Assembly (NCBI GenBank): GCA_963802355.1
Contig: CAWDIV010000036.1
Span: 682,001 to 746,000 of the forward strand
Length of the DNA stretch: 64,000 nt
Origin: SG8-41 sp963802355
GTDB lineage: Bacteria > Pseudomonadota > Gammaproteobacteria > Burkholderiales > SG8-41
Direction: 5' to 3'
Each line of letters opens with the position of its first letter. Within the stretch, counting starts at the first letter, position 1. The position numbers and the translations under genes were made by a program. A model generated the notes under the pieces. The model was not told the origin of the DNA. It worked only from the letters and a program-made list of their open reading frames with translations, and did not search any database. This document shows, piece by piece, positions 15,926 to 25,918 of the stretch.

Positions 15926-17165
15926 ATGTTGGCGACACACGTTCTAGGTCGTGCGGAAGAGCTCCTGCGCGAGCGCAAGCTGCCGCTCGGACTGCGATTG
16001 TGGAGCGGCGAGTCGGTAATGCCGCCGGAGCGCCCGCGGGTAACGATCACATTGCGTTCCCCTCGGGTGTTGACTTCGTTGGTCAATTCCACCATGGGCA
16101 ATTTGGCCCGGCACTATGTCGAACAGGAACTCGATATCGATGGTGATTTGCGCGAGGTGATGCGCTTGGTCGAAACGCTTACTTCGGGTCCGATTGTGAA
16201 ACGCAGGCGTTTCAGGCTCGGCACCTGGTTGCATTCACGCCTGGCCGACCGCAACGCGATCCGTTTTCACTACGATGTCGGCAACGATTTCTTCGGCTTG
16301 TGGCTCGACCGGCCGCCGCGTGTATTCGTGCGCCTATTTTCGCTCTGCGAACGACTCGCTCGATCTCGCCCAGGAACAGAAACTCGATCACATCTGCCGC
16401 AAGCTGCAGCTAAAACCAGGGGAGCGATTCCTTGACGTGGGCTGTGGCTGGGGTGCGCTGGTAATGTGGGCGGCGCGACATTACAAGGTGCGCGCCACCG
16501 GAATCACGCTGAGCCAAAGCCAGTACGATCATGCGAGAAAGTGCATCGAGGATGCCGGCCTGCAGGAAGTGTGCGACATTCAGCTCATCGACTATCGGGA
16601 CGTTCAGGAAACTCGCCCCTACGACAAGATCGCGAGCGTCGGCATGTTTGAGCACGTGGGCAGTAAGAATCTACCGGCCTATTTCGGCAAGCTTTTCCGT
16701 CTGCTGCGGCCCGGAGGATTGGTGTTGAATCATGGAATCGCGGCCGGTGCGGTAAATCAGGTGGAACTCGGCAGGGGTATCGGAGACTTCGTGCAAGACT
16801 ACGTGTTTCCGGATGGTGAGCTGGTGCACATATCCAAGGTGATCGAAGAAGTGTGCCGAGCGGGCCTCGAATGCTGCGACCTCGAGAATCTGCGCCCCCA
16901 TTACCCGAAGACGCTGTGGCATTGGGTGGATCGGCTGGAAGCGAACCGCGGGGCTGCCGTTGCGGCAGTCGGAGAGAAAGCGTGTCGCATATGGACCATC
17001 TACATGGCTGGTTCGGCGCATGCGTTCGAGCGCGGCTGGATATCGGTCTTCCAGATGCTGGCCACGCGGCCCCCGGAAAATGGCGCGTGGTCTCTTCCGC
17101 TCACGCGCGAGTTCATGTACAGCGGCGAATCGACTTTGGAAAACCGAAAGAAAACAGCAGTGTAA
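15926..17165 (+). pseudogene. cfa: Cyclopropane-fatty-acyl-phospholipid synthase, frameshifted
   Basis: Two overlapping frames together give a full-length Cfa of about 412 residues. The first (15926 to about 16310) carries the N-terminal domain and NAIRFHYDVGNDFFGLWLD. The second (about 16315-17165) continues RVYSCAYFRSANDSLDLAQ, the SAM-binding motif FLDVGCGWGAL, the GITLSQSQ and MFEHVG motifs and the C-terminal helix. One extra base within CGGCCGCCGCGTG (16309-16321) explains the break. The intact enzyme would methylate unsaturated acyl chains of membrane lipids using S-adenosylmethionine, a stationary-phase and stress adaptation. Confidence 0.85.
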
Positions 17166-17205
17166 CCAAGGGTCGCTATAACGATCCAGCAATCAGTGAG
17201 CTGCA

Positions 17206-19923
17206 TCAGGCATCGCGGAATCCGACTTTTTTCATCATCGCGCCGGTCACGCTTTGTGAGGTTTCTAGAAAGTCCGCCCAAGGGTCCTTCCTGGTCCGTT
17301 TCAGACGTTCCGGGACGTCGCGCAGATTGAAGTGATCGAACCGCACTTCCTCGTCCATTTCATCCCATCCGATCGGTGTCGCCACCGGAGCATTGGCGCG
17401 GGCGCGCAGCGAGTAGGGCGCGATCGCGGTCGAGCCCTCGTCGTTGCGCAGGTAATCGATGAAGATTTTTCCGCGGCGCGTCGCTTTCGCCATCTGGGCG
17501 GTGAAACGGTCGGGGAAAGTTCTGACAAAGAGGTCGGCAATGGCCTTGGTGAAGGCCTTGGCGGTGTCCCAGGGCTGGACCGGCTTGACCGGCACCACGA
17601 CGTGCAAGCCTTTCCCGCCCGTCGTCTTGAGAAAGCACTTCAGCCCGATCTCCTCGAGCACCGTCCTCACCTGACGCGCCGCATCCGCGATATTGCCCCA
17701 GGGCAGCTTGTCGTCGGGGTCGATGTCGAAAATGAGGCGATCCGGATAGCCCTGTTTCTTCGCCGTCGAGCCCCACGGATGGATTTCGAGTATGCCCATT
17801 TGCGCTAGCGCAACGAGCGCCCCGGTGGTATTCGCCATCATGTATATGCCCGGGCCGTTGCTTTCCTGCACGGTGACGCGTTCCAGGAGATCGGACACCG
17901 AGTCGTTGGCGTGTTTCTGGTAGAAGCATTTTTGCTGCCAGCCGTTCGGGCAGCGTACCAGGCTCAGGGGACGATTGCGAAGATGGGGCAGCATCCAGTC
18001 GGCCATCGTCTCGTAGTAGCGGGCGACGTCCATCTTGGTGAGGCCCGCATCCGGATAGAGCAGCTTGTCCGGATTGGAGAGCGTCACGCCCGCGACGACG
18101 TTCGCCGGCTCGACGGCGCTCGCGCCTGCGTGGCCGCGCCGAGCCGCCGCTTTCGGACGCGATGCCGCTGTCCTTGCGTCTTTCGCCTTCCGCCTTCCGC
18201 CTTTCGCCTTTTCTTCCGCCGGCCGCTCGCGCACCACGTCCCGGGCTTTCTTGTCCTCGCGCAGCCCTTGAAACGACGGATGGCGCAGCGTCCCATCCTC
18301 CGTCCATTCGGTAAAGGCGATCTCTGCGACGAGCTGCGGCTTGACCCAGTGCGCTCTACGCGCTTCGGCTCCGCGCGGGGGGTTGCTGAACGGAGGCTCT
18401 TTCTGCAGGAGCGCGTCGAGCTTCCTGCGCAGGCTCTCGAGTGTCTTTTCATCGAACCCGGTGCCGACCTTGCCGGAATACCTCAGGCTGCCGTCGGGCT
18501 CGTATACCCCCACCAACAGCGCTCCAAGGCCCTTGCGCGAGCCCGCAGGATCGGTGTAGCCGCCGATGACCATTTCCTGGCGCATGCCGCACTTCACCTT
18601 GAGCCAGTCGCGGCCGCGTCCCGACCGGTAGGGAGATGCGGCGCGCTTGGCGATGACACCTTCCAGCTTGAGGTTGCAGGCTTGCTGATAGAACCTCTCG
18701 CCGGAGCCGAGAACGTGGCTGCTGTAACGCAGCACATCCGGCGCCCCTGAGAGAACTTTCTCCAGGATCTGCTTGCGCTCCACGAGCGGCAGCTTTCTCA
18801 AGTCATAGCCGTCGAGATACGGCAGATCGAAAAGATAGTAGTGAAGCCTGGCGGCGTCGGTGCCGGAGAGGGCGTTCTGCAGGTGCTGGAAGCTCGTGAG
18901 CCCATTGGGGCGCATCACGACGATCTCGCCGTCCAGCCACGCCGAACTCACCCGCAAGCGGGCGGCGGCATTCTCGATTGCGGAAAATTTGGCGGTCCAG
19001 TCGTTGCGGTTTCGCGTGTAGATCTTCACCTTGCCGTTCTCGATCCGGCATACCATGCGGTAGCCGTCCAACTTCATCTCGTGCAGCCACTCCGCGCCGG
19101 CGGGTGTTTCTTTCACCAGCGTGGCGAGCTCGGGCTCGATGAAGGCGGGCATGGGCGCTTTTACTGCGCCCGGAACGCGGGACAGCGCCTCGCCGGATCG
19201 CCGTTGGTCACTCCGGAGGCCGCCGGAGTCCGCGGACGGCCCCCCCAGCGTGCCTCCCTCGCCACGCGGGGAAGGGGATACCGGCTGGCCGATACCGCGC
19301 CGCCCTTCACGTTGTCGGCGACGGACTTGTTGGAATGCCATACGCGATCGGCGGAGGCGGCGATCTCTTCCAGGCTGCGGCCGGTTGCGACGCTGTCCGG
19401 CTCGTCCGCGACGATGGCGCCGTTCTCGCGGCGCGCAAATTCATCGTTCTCCTTGATCAGCAGCCAGGATTTGTCGCCGCCATACTTGCCGCCGCGGCTG
19501 CGCACGAGCATCCAGCCGCCTTTCAGTTTTTCGCCGTGCAACTCGAACTTGAGCCTGCCCTTCTTGTAGCCCTCGCGCGGATCTTCTTTCGGCACCCAGG
19601 TGCCGCGGTCCCAGAGCATGACCGTGCCCGGAGCCGTACTGTTTGGGCGGGATGATGCCCTCGAACTCGCCGTACTCGATGGGATGATCCTCGACGTGCA
19701 TGGCGAGCCGGCGCACGCTGGGGTCCAGGCTCGGTCCTTTGGGTACGGCCCAGCTCAGCAGCACGCCGTCGAGCTCCAGTCGAAAGTCGTAGTGCAGCTG
19801 GCGCGCCGCATGTTTCTGGATCACGAAACCGAGCGGGCCGGCGGACTTACGCTTCCCCGGCGTCCCCCTGGGTTCCGGCGTCGTCCTGAAATTGCGCTTC
19901 TTGCGGTAGGTTTCGAGAGCCAC
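17206..19923 (-). pseudogene. ligD: Multifunctional DNA ligase D, interrupted by two frameshifts
   Basis: The domains run in the order phosphoesterase, ligase, polymerase. The 3'-phosphoesterase part opens ALETYRKKRNFRTTPEP and has QKHAARQLHYDFRLE. One extra base near 19625-19631 shifts the frame at KQYGSG, and TVMLWDRGTWVPKEDPREG continues in the next frame. A second break lies between 19340 and 19165, inside the interdomain linker. The ligase domain has the nucleotidyl lysine in EMKLDGYRM. The polymerase domain follows from about 18110, with LIFDIDPDD. LigD serves non-homologous end joining with Ku, but no ku gene is in the window. The linkers contain repeat sequence (18176-18210 and about 19240-19290). 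Confidence 0.85.
18176..18210 (-). repeat. Heptamer array inside ligD
   Basis: Four to five heptamers of the type CGCCTTC/CGCCTTT in a row encode the Lys/Arg/Ala-rich linker between the ligase and polymerase domains. The same heptamer (AAGGCGA) forms the intergenic array at 45752-45780. Confidence 0.7.
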
Positions 19924-20036
19924 GGCTGTGAAATCGCTGGATTATCAGGGAGAGACTCGATATTGGGCCTGCCAGGAGGCCGGAAGTTCTGGCGGCCGTC
20001 ATGGAACCTACAGGTCCCTCGAGGGGCCCTACCAAC

Positions 20037-21086
20037 ATGAATATGAATGCTCCGGCGGCAACCCGCGTGGCTCCGGTCGCGATGCGGGATGGCGTCGGCC
20101 ACGACATCATTGTGGTCGGGGCGTCCGCCGGCGGCGTCACCGCGCTCACCGAGCTGATCAAGCAGTTTCCGAACGATTTTCCTGCCGCCGTATTCATCGC
20201 TTATCACATGCCTCCCGGCGCTGAAGGTTACCTCGCCGATACCCTCAATTCGACCGGGCCGCTCCCGGCGAAGCTTGCGGAAGACGGCGAAGCGTTTCGT
20301 CACGGCGTCGTGTACGTTGCTCCGCCGGACCGTCACTTGCTGATCAAGCCGGGTCAAGTCCGGGTGACTCACGGGCCGCGGGAAAACCGCTGGCGTCCCG
20401 CGATCGATCCGTTATTTCGGTCCGCCGCGGTTGCGTATGGTGCCCGCGTCATCGGCATCGTATTGTCCGGAATGCTCGATGATGGCACCGCGGGTCTGCT
20501 CGCAATAAAAAAATGCGGCGGCATCGCGATGGTCCAGGATCCGTCAGAGGCGGCTTATCCGGACATGCCGCAAAGCGCGCTTGCCAACGTCCACATCGAC
20601 CATCGGTTGGCGGTCGTGGACATGGGCGATGTTCTCGCCCGGCTGGTGCGCGAATCGGCAGAACAAAGTCCGGACGTGCCTAGAGAACTCGAGCTGGAGG
20701 CGCGGTTCGCCGAAGCCGGCTCGGTAATCAGCGCCCCCGAGCAGGTGAACGCGACGGGACTGAGCTGTCCGGAATGCGGCGGTCCCTTGCGGGACGAATC
20801 CATGGGCGATTTCCATCAGTATCGCTGCCTGGTCGGCCATGCGTTCAGCCCGCAGTCATTGCTGGCCGGCTCGAATGAAGCGCTCGAAGCGACCGTCTGG
20901 GCCGCTATACGGCTCTTCAGGCAGCGCGCCAATCTACTGACCAACACATCGGTGCGGGAACGCAATGCGGGGCGCGTTCAACTCGCGGAGCAGTACGCGC
21001 AAATGGCAGCGGAAGCGCGCGAGCACGGCAACCGGCTCCAGATACTTGCTCTGGAGTCACTCGACTCGCCTCCATCGGTGGCATGA
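20037..21086 (+). CDS. CheB-type protein-glutamate methylesterase without receiver domain
   Basis: I prefer the ATG at 20037, preceded by GAGGGG, over the in-frame ATG at 20001. The CheB catalytic domain (about residues 20-200) has Ser in VGASAGG, His in AYHMPPGA and Asp in LSGMLDDGTAG. A short zinc-ribbon-like segment follows (SCPECGGPL and YRCLVGHAF), and the end is helical. The usual N-terminal receiver domain is absent. With no chemoreceptor or CheA nearby, it probably acts in an alternative sensory pathway with the adjacent CheB-CheR-PAS protein. Confidence 0.85.
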   Translation: MNMNAPAATRVAPVAMRDGVGHDIIVVGASAGGVTALTELIKQFPNDFPAAVFIAYHMPPGAEGYLADTLNSTGPLPAKLAEDGEAFRHGVVYVAPPDRHLLIKPGQVRVTHGPRENRWRPAIDPLFRSAAVAYGARVIGIVLSGMLDDGTAGLLAIKKCGGIAMVQDPSEAAYPDMPQSALANVHIDHRLAVVDMGDVLARLVRESAEQSPDVPRELELEARFAEAGSVISAPEQVNATGLSCPECGGPLRDESMGDFHQYRCLVGHAFSPQSLLAGSNEALEATVWAAIRLFRQRANLLTNTSVRERNAGRVQLAEQYAQMAAEAREHGNRLQILALESLDSPPSVA

Positions 21087-21226
21087 CGCGCAGTGGAGTG
21101 CTCCGGACTATTGTCCATTTTGGCAACCATCGACAGATGAGCGCTGCCGAATCGTGGTGGCTTGATTTGTGCGGCGTTTGAGTGCAACCTGAATGTTCCT
21201 GTTCGTCCCCAAGATCTGGCGCGGTT

Positions 21227-24217
21227 ATGCCTCAAAAGACATCGAAACCGCTACGCAAGCACCGGCGACCGACAGAGTCGCCGCGCAAACGACAGGCAGC
21301 TCCAGCCTCAGCCGGCGATCGCGCAGTCGCCGGTACGAAGCGCACGTTGTCGTTCCCTGTCGTAGGTATCGGCGCATCCGCCGGCGGCATCGAAGCGGTA
21401 ACGAACTTGATGCGGGCCCTGCCGGCCGACACTGGCATGGCGTTCGTGCTGGTACAGCATCTCGATCCGACCCACGAGAGCTTGCTCACGGAAATTCTGT
21501 CCCGGGCGACTGCCATGCCCGCGACCGAAGTCAACGCCAGGATGGCGGTGGAGCCGAACCATGTCTACGTGATATCGCCCGCTCAGGACCTCATCATTTC
21601 CCGCGGTGAGTTGCACCCCTCCAGGCGCACGGAAGCGCGCGGCGCGCATCGCGCCATCGATATATTCCTGCGTTCGCTGGCCGAGGACCAGGGTCATCAA
21701 GCCATAGGCGTGATCCTCTCCGGCAGTGCGACCGACGGAACGCTGGGCCTGGAAGAAATCAAGGCGGCGGGCGGAATCACCTTCGCCCAGGACGATACCG
21801 CGATGCACGATAGCATGCCGCACAGCGCGGTGGCGACGGGCTGCGTGGATTTCGTGCTCCCTCCCGATGAAATCGCCCGCGAAATCGGACGCATCGCACG
21901 GCATCCCTACGTCGCCGGGGCCAGCGACGACCAGTCGGAGTTTCTGATGCCGCAGTTGAACATCGGTCCTGTGCTCGAACAGCTGCGCAGGGGCACCGGA
22001 GTGGATTTCTCGAATTACAAGCGCACGACGCTCTTCCGGCGCATCACCCGGCGCATGCTGTTGCGCAAGACGGACCGCTTGCAGCAGTACGTCGACCTGC
22101 TCAATGACAATCCGGCGGAAATCGACGCGCTCTTTGCGGATGTGCTCATCAACGTCACGAGTTTCTTCCGCAACCCGGAAACCTTCGAAGCGCTGAAATC
22201 CGACGTATTTCCCGAGCTGACAAAAAACCGGTCGCGGCACGACCCGCTGCGCCTGTGGGTGCTGGGCTGCTCGACCGGAGAGGAAGCCTACTCGCTGGCG
22301 ATCGCGTTTTCCGAGTTCATGGAAGCGGCAAACCGGCAGATTCCGCTGCAGGTTTTCGGCACGGACTTGAACGGCAACGGCATCGAGAAAGCCCGTGCCG
22401 GCGTGTATTCCCGGAACGTCGTTCGCGACGTGTCGCCGGAACGGCTGCGCCGCTACTTCGTCGAGGACGAGGGCGGCTACCGGATCAGGAAATCGATCCG
22501 TGACATTTGCGTGTTCGCGCGGCACAACGTCCTGGCCGACCCCCCGTTCTCGAGGATGGATTTCGTCAGTTGCCGCAATCTCTTGATTTACCTGGGGCAG
22601 GAGATGCAGCAGCGCGTAATTCCGATTCTGCATTACGCCCTGCAACCCGGGGGCTACCTGTGGCTGGGCTCGTCCGAGACCGTAGGCAACCACCGCGATC
22701 TTTTCGAGCTGGAGGTGCCGCGGCACAAGTTCTACCGGAAAAAAACAGGGAAAAGGCGGAAACTGCCCGCTCCTCTTGCGCTGTACGGCCCCGGCGAGCG
22801 GCACGTCGCCACCAAGGCGATGACGCAACGGGATGTTCCGATAGGCGGTATCGACACCCAAAGAGAGGCCGAGCGCGTCCTGCTCGCCAAGTACGCGCCG
22901 CCGAGCGTGCTCGTCAGCGGCGATCTGGAAATCCTCCAGTTCCGCGGGGACACCGGGCCGTTTCTCGCCCCGGCGCCCGGGCGGGCGAGCCTCAATCTGC
23001 TGAAGATGGCGCGCGAGGGTCTGCTCGTCGGATTGCGCGCGGCGGTGCACAGGGCCCAGAAGGACGAGGCGCCGGTCCGCGAGGAAAACCTGCGCGTCAA
23101 ATCCAATGGCGGGTACCGGGAAGTCCACGTGGAGGTGGTACCGATCAGGGGCGCTTCCGAGCCGGCGGGCTGTCTTCTCGTTCTGTTCGAGGAAGCGGCG
23201 TCCACCCTCCGCGCGCCGACCGGGCAGTTGGAAAAAATGTTTACGACGGTAGAGGAGCAGTCGCGCTCGGACCGCGAGTTGAATCACGTGCGGCAGGAGC
23301 TTGCGGCGACGCGGGAGTATCTGCAATCGGTGATCGAGCAGCAGGAAGCCGCCAACGAGGAGCTGCAAGCCGCCAACGAGGAAATTCAGTCCTCGAACGA
23401 GGAGCTGCAGAGCATCAACGAGGAGCTGGAAACCTCGAAGGAGGAAGTGCAGTCGACCAACGAAGAGCTCGCTACGGTCAACGAGGAGCTGCAGGTCCGC
23501 AACCAGGAGCTCGCGCAAAGCAACAACGACCTGTTGAACCTGCTCGCGAGCGTGGAGATGGCCATCGTCATGGTGGGGCCGGACCTGCGCATACGCAGCT
23601 TGACGCCGGCCGCGGAAAGAATGCTGAATCTCATACGCGCCGACGTCGGCCGTCCGATCAAGGATCTCAAGCTCAACATCGCGATACCGGAGTTCGAGCG
23701 CCAGCTCGAGGCGGTCATCGATACGGTGACGGTCAGGGAATTCGAAATCCGGAATCAAGAGGACAAATGGTATCTGGTGCGCCTGCGGCCGTACCGCACA
23801 CATGAAAACAGGATCGAAGGCGTCGTGATCGTCTTCATCGATATCGATAGCTTGAAGCGCGACCAGGATACGTTGCACCGGCAGGCGGAGCTGCTCGAGC
23901 ACGCGCACGAGGCCACGCTGATGTGGGAGCTGGGTGGGCCTATCGTCTACTGGAACAAGGCGGCGGAACGACTTTACGGCTATACCCGGGAAGAGGCGCT
24001 CGATCGCCGTGGCCACGAGCTGCTCGCGAGTACCCCGGGCCCGCAGGACATTGATGACGCGCTGCGCAAGCAGGGTTGGTGGGCGGGAAAGATGATCCAC
24101 ACCCTGCGCGACCGCACGCAGATCGCGGTGCACAGCCGCATGGTGATGCTGCGCGAACGGGATGGAAAGAGTTTCGTGATCGCGGCCGACCAGCCGATGC
24201 CGCGCGACAGCCACTAA
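21227..24217 (+). CDS. CheB-CheR-PAS fusion sensory protein
   Basis: About 1,000 residues; the ATG at 21227 (MPQKTSKPLRK) is a likelier start than a GTG 15 codons upstream. Residue numbers below count from the upstream start. A CheB methylesterase domain (about 58-245, GIGASAGG and LSGSATDGT) is followed by a CheR methyltransferase (about 255-520, VLINVTSFFRNPE and LGCSTGEEAYSLAIA). A coiled coil of repeated EELQ/EELA heptads (about 685-780) leads to two PAS domains (about 786-893 and 906-1010). The protein stops after the second PAS, whereas many relatives continue into a histidine kinase. The kinase may be supplied in trans by the next gene. Confidence 0.9.
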   Translation: MPQKTSKPLRKHRRPTESPRKRQAAPASAGDRAVAGTKRTLSFPVVGIGASAGGIEAVTNLMRALPADTGMAFVLVQHLDPTHESLLTEILSRATAMPATEVNARMAVEPNHVYVISPAQDLIISRGELHPSRRTEARGAHRAIDIFLRSLAEDQGHQAIGVILSGSATDGTLGLEEIKAAGGITFAQDDTAMHDSMPHSAVATGCVDFVLPPDEIAREIGRIARHPYVAGASDDQSEFLMPQLNIGPVLEQLRRGTGVDFSNYKRTTLFRRITRRMLLRKTDRLQQYVDLLNDNPAEIDALFADVLINVTSFFRNPETFEALKSDVFPELTKNRSRHDPLRLWVLGCSTGEEAYSLAIAFSEFMEAANRQIPLQVFGTDLNGNGIEKARAGVYSRNVVRDVSPERLRRYFVEDEGGYRIRKSIRDICVFARHNVLADPPFSRMDFVSCRNLLIYLGQEMQQRVIPILHYALQPGGYLWLGSSETVGNHRDLFELEVPRHKFYRKKTGKRRKLPAPLALYGPGERHVATKAMTQRDVPIGGIDTQREAERVLLAKYAPPSVLVSGDLEILQFRGDTGPFLAPAPGRASLNLLKMAREGLLVGLRAAVHRAQKDEAPVREENLRVKSNGGYREVHVEVVPIRGASEPAGCLLVLFEEAASTLRAPTGQLEKMFTTVEEQSRSDRELNHVRQELAATREYLQSVIEQQEAANEELQAANEEIQSSNEELQSINEELETSKEEVQSTNEELATVNEELQVRNQELAQSNNDLLNLLASVEMAIVMVGPDLRIRSLTPAAERMLNLIRADVGRPIKDLKLNIAIPEFERQLEAVIDTVTVREFEIRNQEDKWYLVRLRPYRTHENRIEGVVIVFIDIDSLKRDQDTLHRQAELLEHAHEATLMWELGGPIVYWNKAAERLYGYTREEALDRRGHELLASTPGPQDIDDALRKQGWWAGKMIHTLRDRTQIAVHSRMVMLRERDGKSFVIAADQPMPRDSH

Positions 24218-24361
24218 CGCAAGGTTTTTCCGCCACCCTCTGCTCTCGGCGTTCGAGCTGCACGGCGCGGGTACGGAGGGCCTCCTGCGAGTGGAAATCC
24301 CGGCGTTTTTGTTGTTACACTCAGCGCCGCCAACTGCGAAATCATCCAGCCCAGTCGGACA

Positions 24362-25501
24362 ATGAACAAACCTTCCGGCACGCCCGACGCCAGCATACTG
24401 ATCGTCGATGACGAGCCCAGAAACCTGATGGCCATGCAGGAGTTGCTGCAGGCTACCGGGCACCATCTCGTGCCGGCAAAATCCGGCGAGGAGGCGCTGC
24501 GCCAGGTTCTAAGGCAGGAGTTTGCCGTGATCCTGCTCGATGCCAACATGCCGGCGATGGACGGTTTCGAAACAGCGCGGCTGGTGCGGGAACGGGAGCG
24601 CTCGCGCCACACGCCGATCATTTTCTTGACCGGCGCTTACGAGGATTCCGTGTCGATGTTCCGCGGCTACGAGGCCGGAGCGGTGGATTACCTGGTGAAG
24701 CCGGTGGTGCCGGAGGTGCTGCTCTCGAAGATCTCCATTTTCGTCGATCTCTATCGAAATAGCGCAATGCTGGCGCGGGAGGTCGCCGAGCGCCGGCTCA
24801 TCGGGGAGCGACTGCGGGAGTCCGAGGAAAACCTGCGGGCGCTTGCCACGCACCTGCAATCCGTGCGGGAAGAGGAACGGACCCGCATCGCGCGCGAAAT
24901 CCACGACGAGTTGGGGCAGGCATTGACCGGCTTGAAGATGGATTTGACCTGGCTCCTGAAACGGTTGCCGGCAGGGCAGAAGCCGCTCGCCAACAAGGCG
25001 AAAGCGATGTCCGGTCTGATCGACGATACGATACACTCGGTGCGCCGGATAGCCACGGGCCTGCGGCCCGAGGTGCTGGACGAGGTAGGCCTGGCGGCGG
25101 CCATCGGCTGGCAGGCGAAGGAATTCCAGAAGCGCACCGGCATCCGGTGCAAGATCGACCTGCCGCCGGAGCCGCCCGAGCCGGATCAGGAGCGGGCGAC
25201 GGCGTTATTCAGAATCTTTCAGGAAGTGCTGACCAATGTGGCGCGCCATGCCAACGCGACCCGCGTCGATATCGCCCTCAAGGTGAATGCGGGCACGCTC
25301 TTGCTGGAAGTGCACGACAACGGCAAAGGCGTTGCGCCATCGCAGATCGAAAACACCAAGTCGTTGGGTATCCTGGGGATGCGCGAACGGGCGCTGCTCT
25401 TCGAAGGGAAAGTCGATATCGACGGTGCTCCGGGGAAAGGCACCCGGGTGAGCGTGTCGATCCCGGTTGCTGAAAGGCCGTATCAACCAGAAGGCTCTTA
25501 G
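24362..25501 (+). CDS. Receiver-NarX-type histidine kinase
   Basis: The 379-residue soluble protein begins with a receiver domain (about 10-130, LIVDDEPRN, LLDANMPAMDG, LVKPVVPE). A HisKA_3 dimerisation helix follows, with phospho-His in ARIAREIHDELGQ-type sequence near residue 180. The HATPase domain has FRIFQEVLTNVARHANA and DNGKGV with GILGMRERA. This layout belongs to the NarX/DegS class, which usually pairs with NarL-type regulators. The closest such regulator here is at 31721. The gene follows the CheB-CheR-PAS gene after 144 bases. Confidence 0.9.
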   Translation: MNKPSGTPDASILIVDDEPRNLMAMQELLQATGHHLVPAKSGEEALRQVLRQEFAVILLDANMPAMDGFETARLVRERERSRHTPIIFLTGAYEDSVSMFRGYEAGAVDYLVKPVVPEVLLSKISIFVDLYRNSAMLAREVAERRLIGERLRESEENLRALATHLQSVREEERTRIAREIHDELGQALTGLKMDLTWLLKRLPAGQKPLANKAKAMSGLIDDTIHSVRRIATGLRPEVLDEVGLAAAIGWQAKEFQKRTGIRCKIDLPPEPPEPDQERATALFRIFQEVLTNVARHANATRVDIALKVNAGTLLLEVHDNGKGVAPSQIENTKSLGILGMRERALLFEGKVDIDGAPGKGTRVSVSIPVAERPYQPEGS

Positions 25502-25543
25502 AGGTTAATTTATAAATAGTTATGCGACTTGACCGAGCGTACG

Positions 25544-25584
25544 AGGGTGTCAGGAACCTTAGAGTTTAGGGTTCCTGACACCCT
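25544..25584. repeat. Perfect 15-bp hairpin repeat
   Basis: AGGGTGTCAGGAACC pairs exactly with GGTTCCTGACACCCT across an 11-base loop, 43 bases after the receiver-kinase stop. No T-tract follows, so it may be a REP-like element or a processing signal rather than a classic terminator. Confidence 0.75.
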
Positions 25585-25858
25585 TACGACGATAGAGGAT
25601 CGCAAGAGATTGAGCCCCGCTCCGATCAACTTGCGAAGAATGTGTTTCTCCTCAGCTTTGCGCGGGGTCGAATGAACATCAGCCATTTACGCAGAAGTTT
25701 GTAGTTGAGCCGCTACATTAAATTCGAGTTTCCGCGATAGTGCGCGGGAACCGCGCGCACTATCATCATGTTGTTCCGCATGGTTGTCTGCTCGCGTGAA
25801 AAAAGAGCGCCGACCGTTTTCCCTCACTGCACCTCGAATCCGATTATGTGCAGTTCTG

Positions 25859-25912
25859 CTGCGGGCGGTTTTGCGTAAGGAGTGTGTCGGGACAAAATCC
25901 GACACACTCCTA
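25859..25912 (+). repeat. Dispersed hairpin repeat, copy 2, at the glgC start
   Basis: AGGAGTGTGTCGG and CCGACACACTCCT form a perfect 13-bp stem with loop GACAAAAT at 25878-25911, ending 7 bases before the glgC ATG. The 5' half matches the inverse of 5940-5991. The hairpin occupies the place where a ribosome-binding site should be. Confidence 0.8.
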
Positions 25913-25918
25913 GGCCTT

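Larger units (their letters stand above)
25502..25918. other. 417-base gap with two hairpin repeats
   Basis: There is no credible gene. The gap holds the hairpin at 25544-25584 and the dispersed repeat at 25859-25912 that abuts the glgC start. Confidence 0.5.

Noticed and set aside
21308..24466. 1,052-codon antisense frame
   Set aside because: It mirrors the CheB-CheR-PAS gene and is His/Arg/Leu-rich without motifs, the usual shadow of a GC-rich gene.
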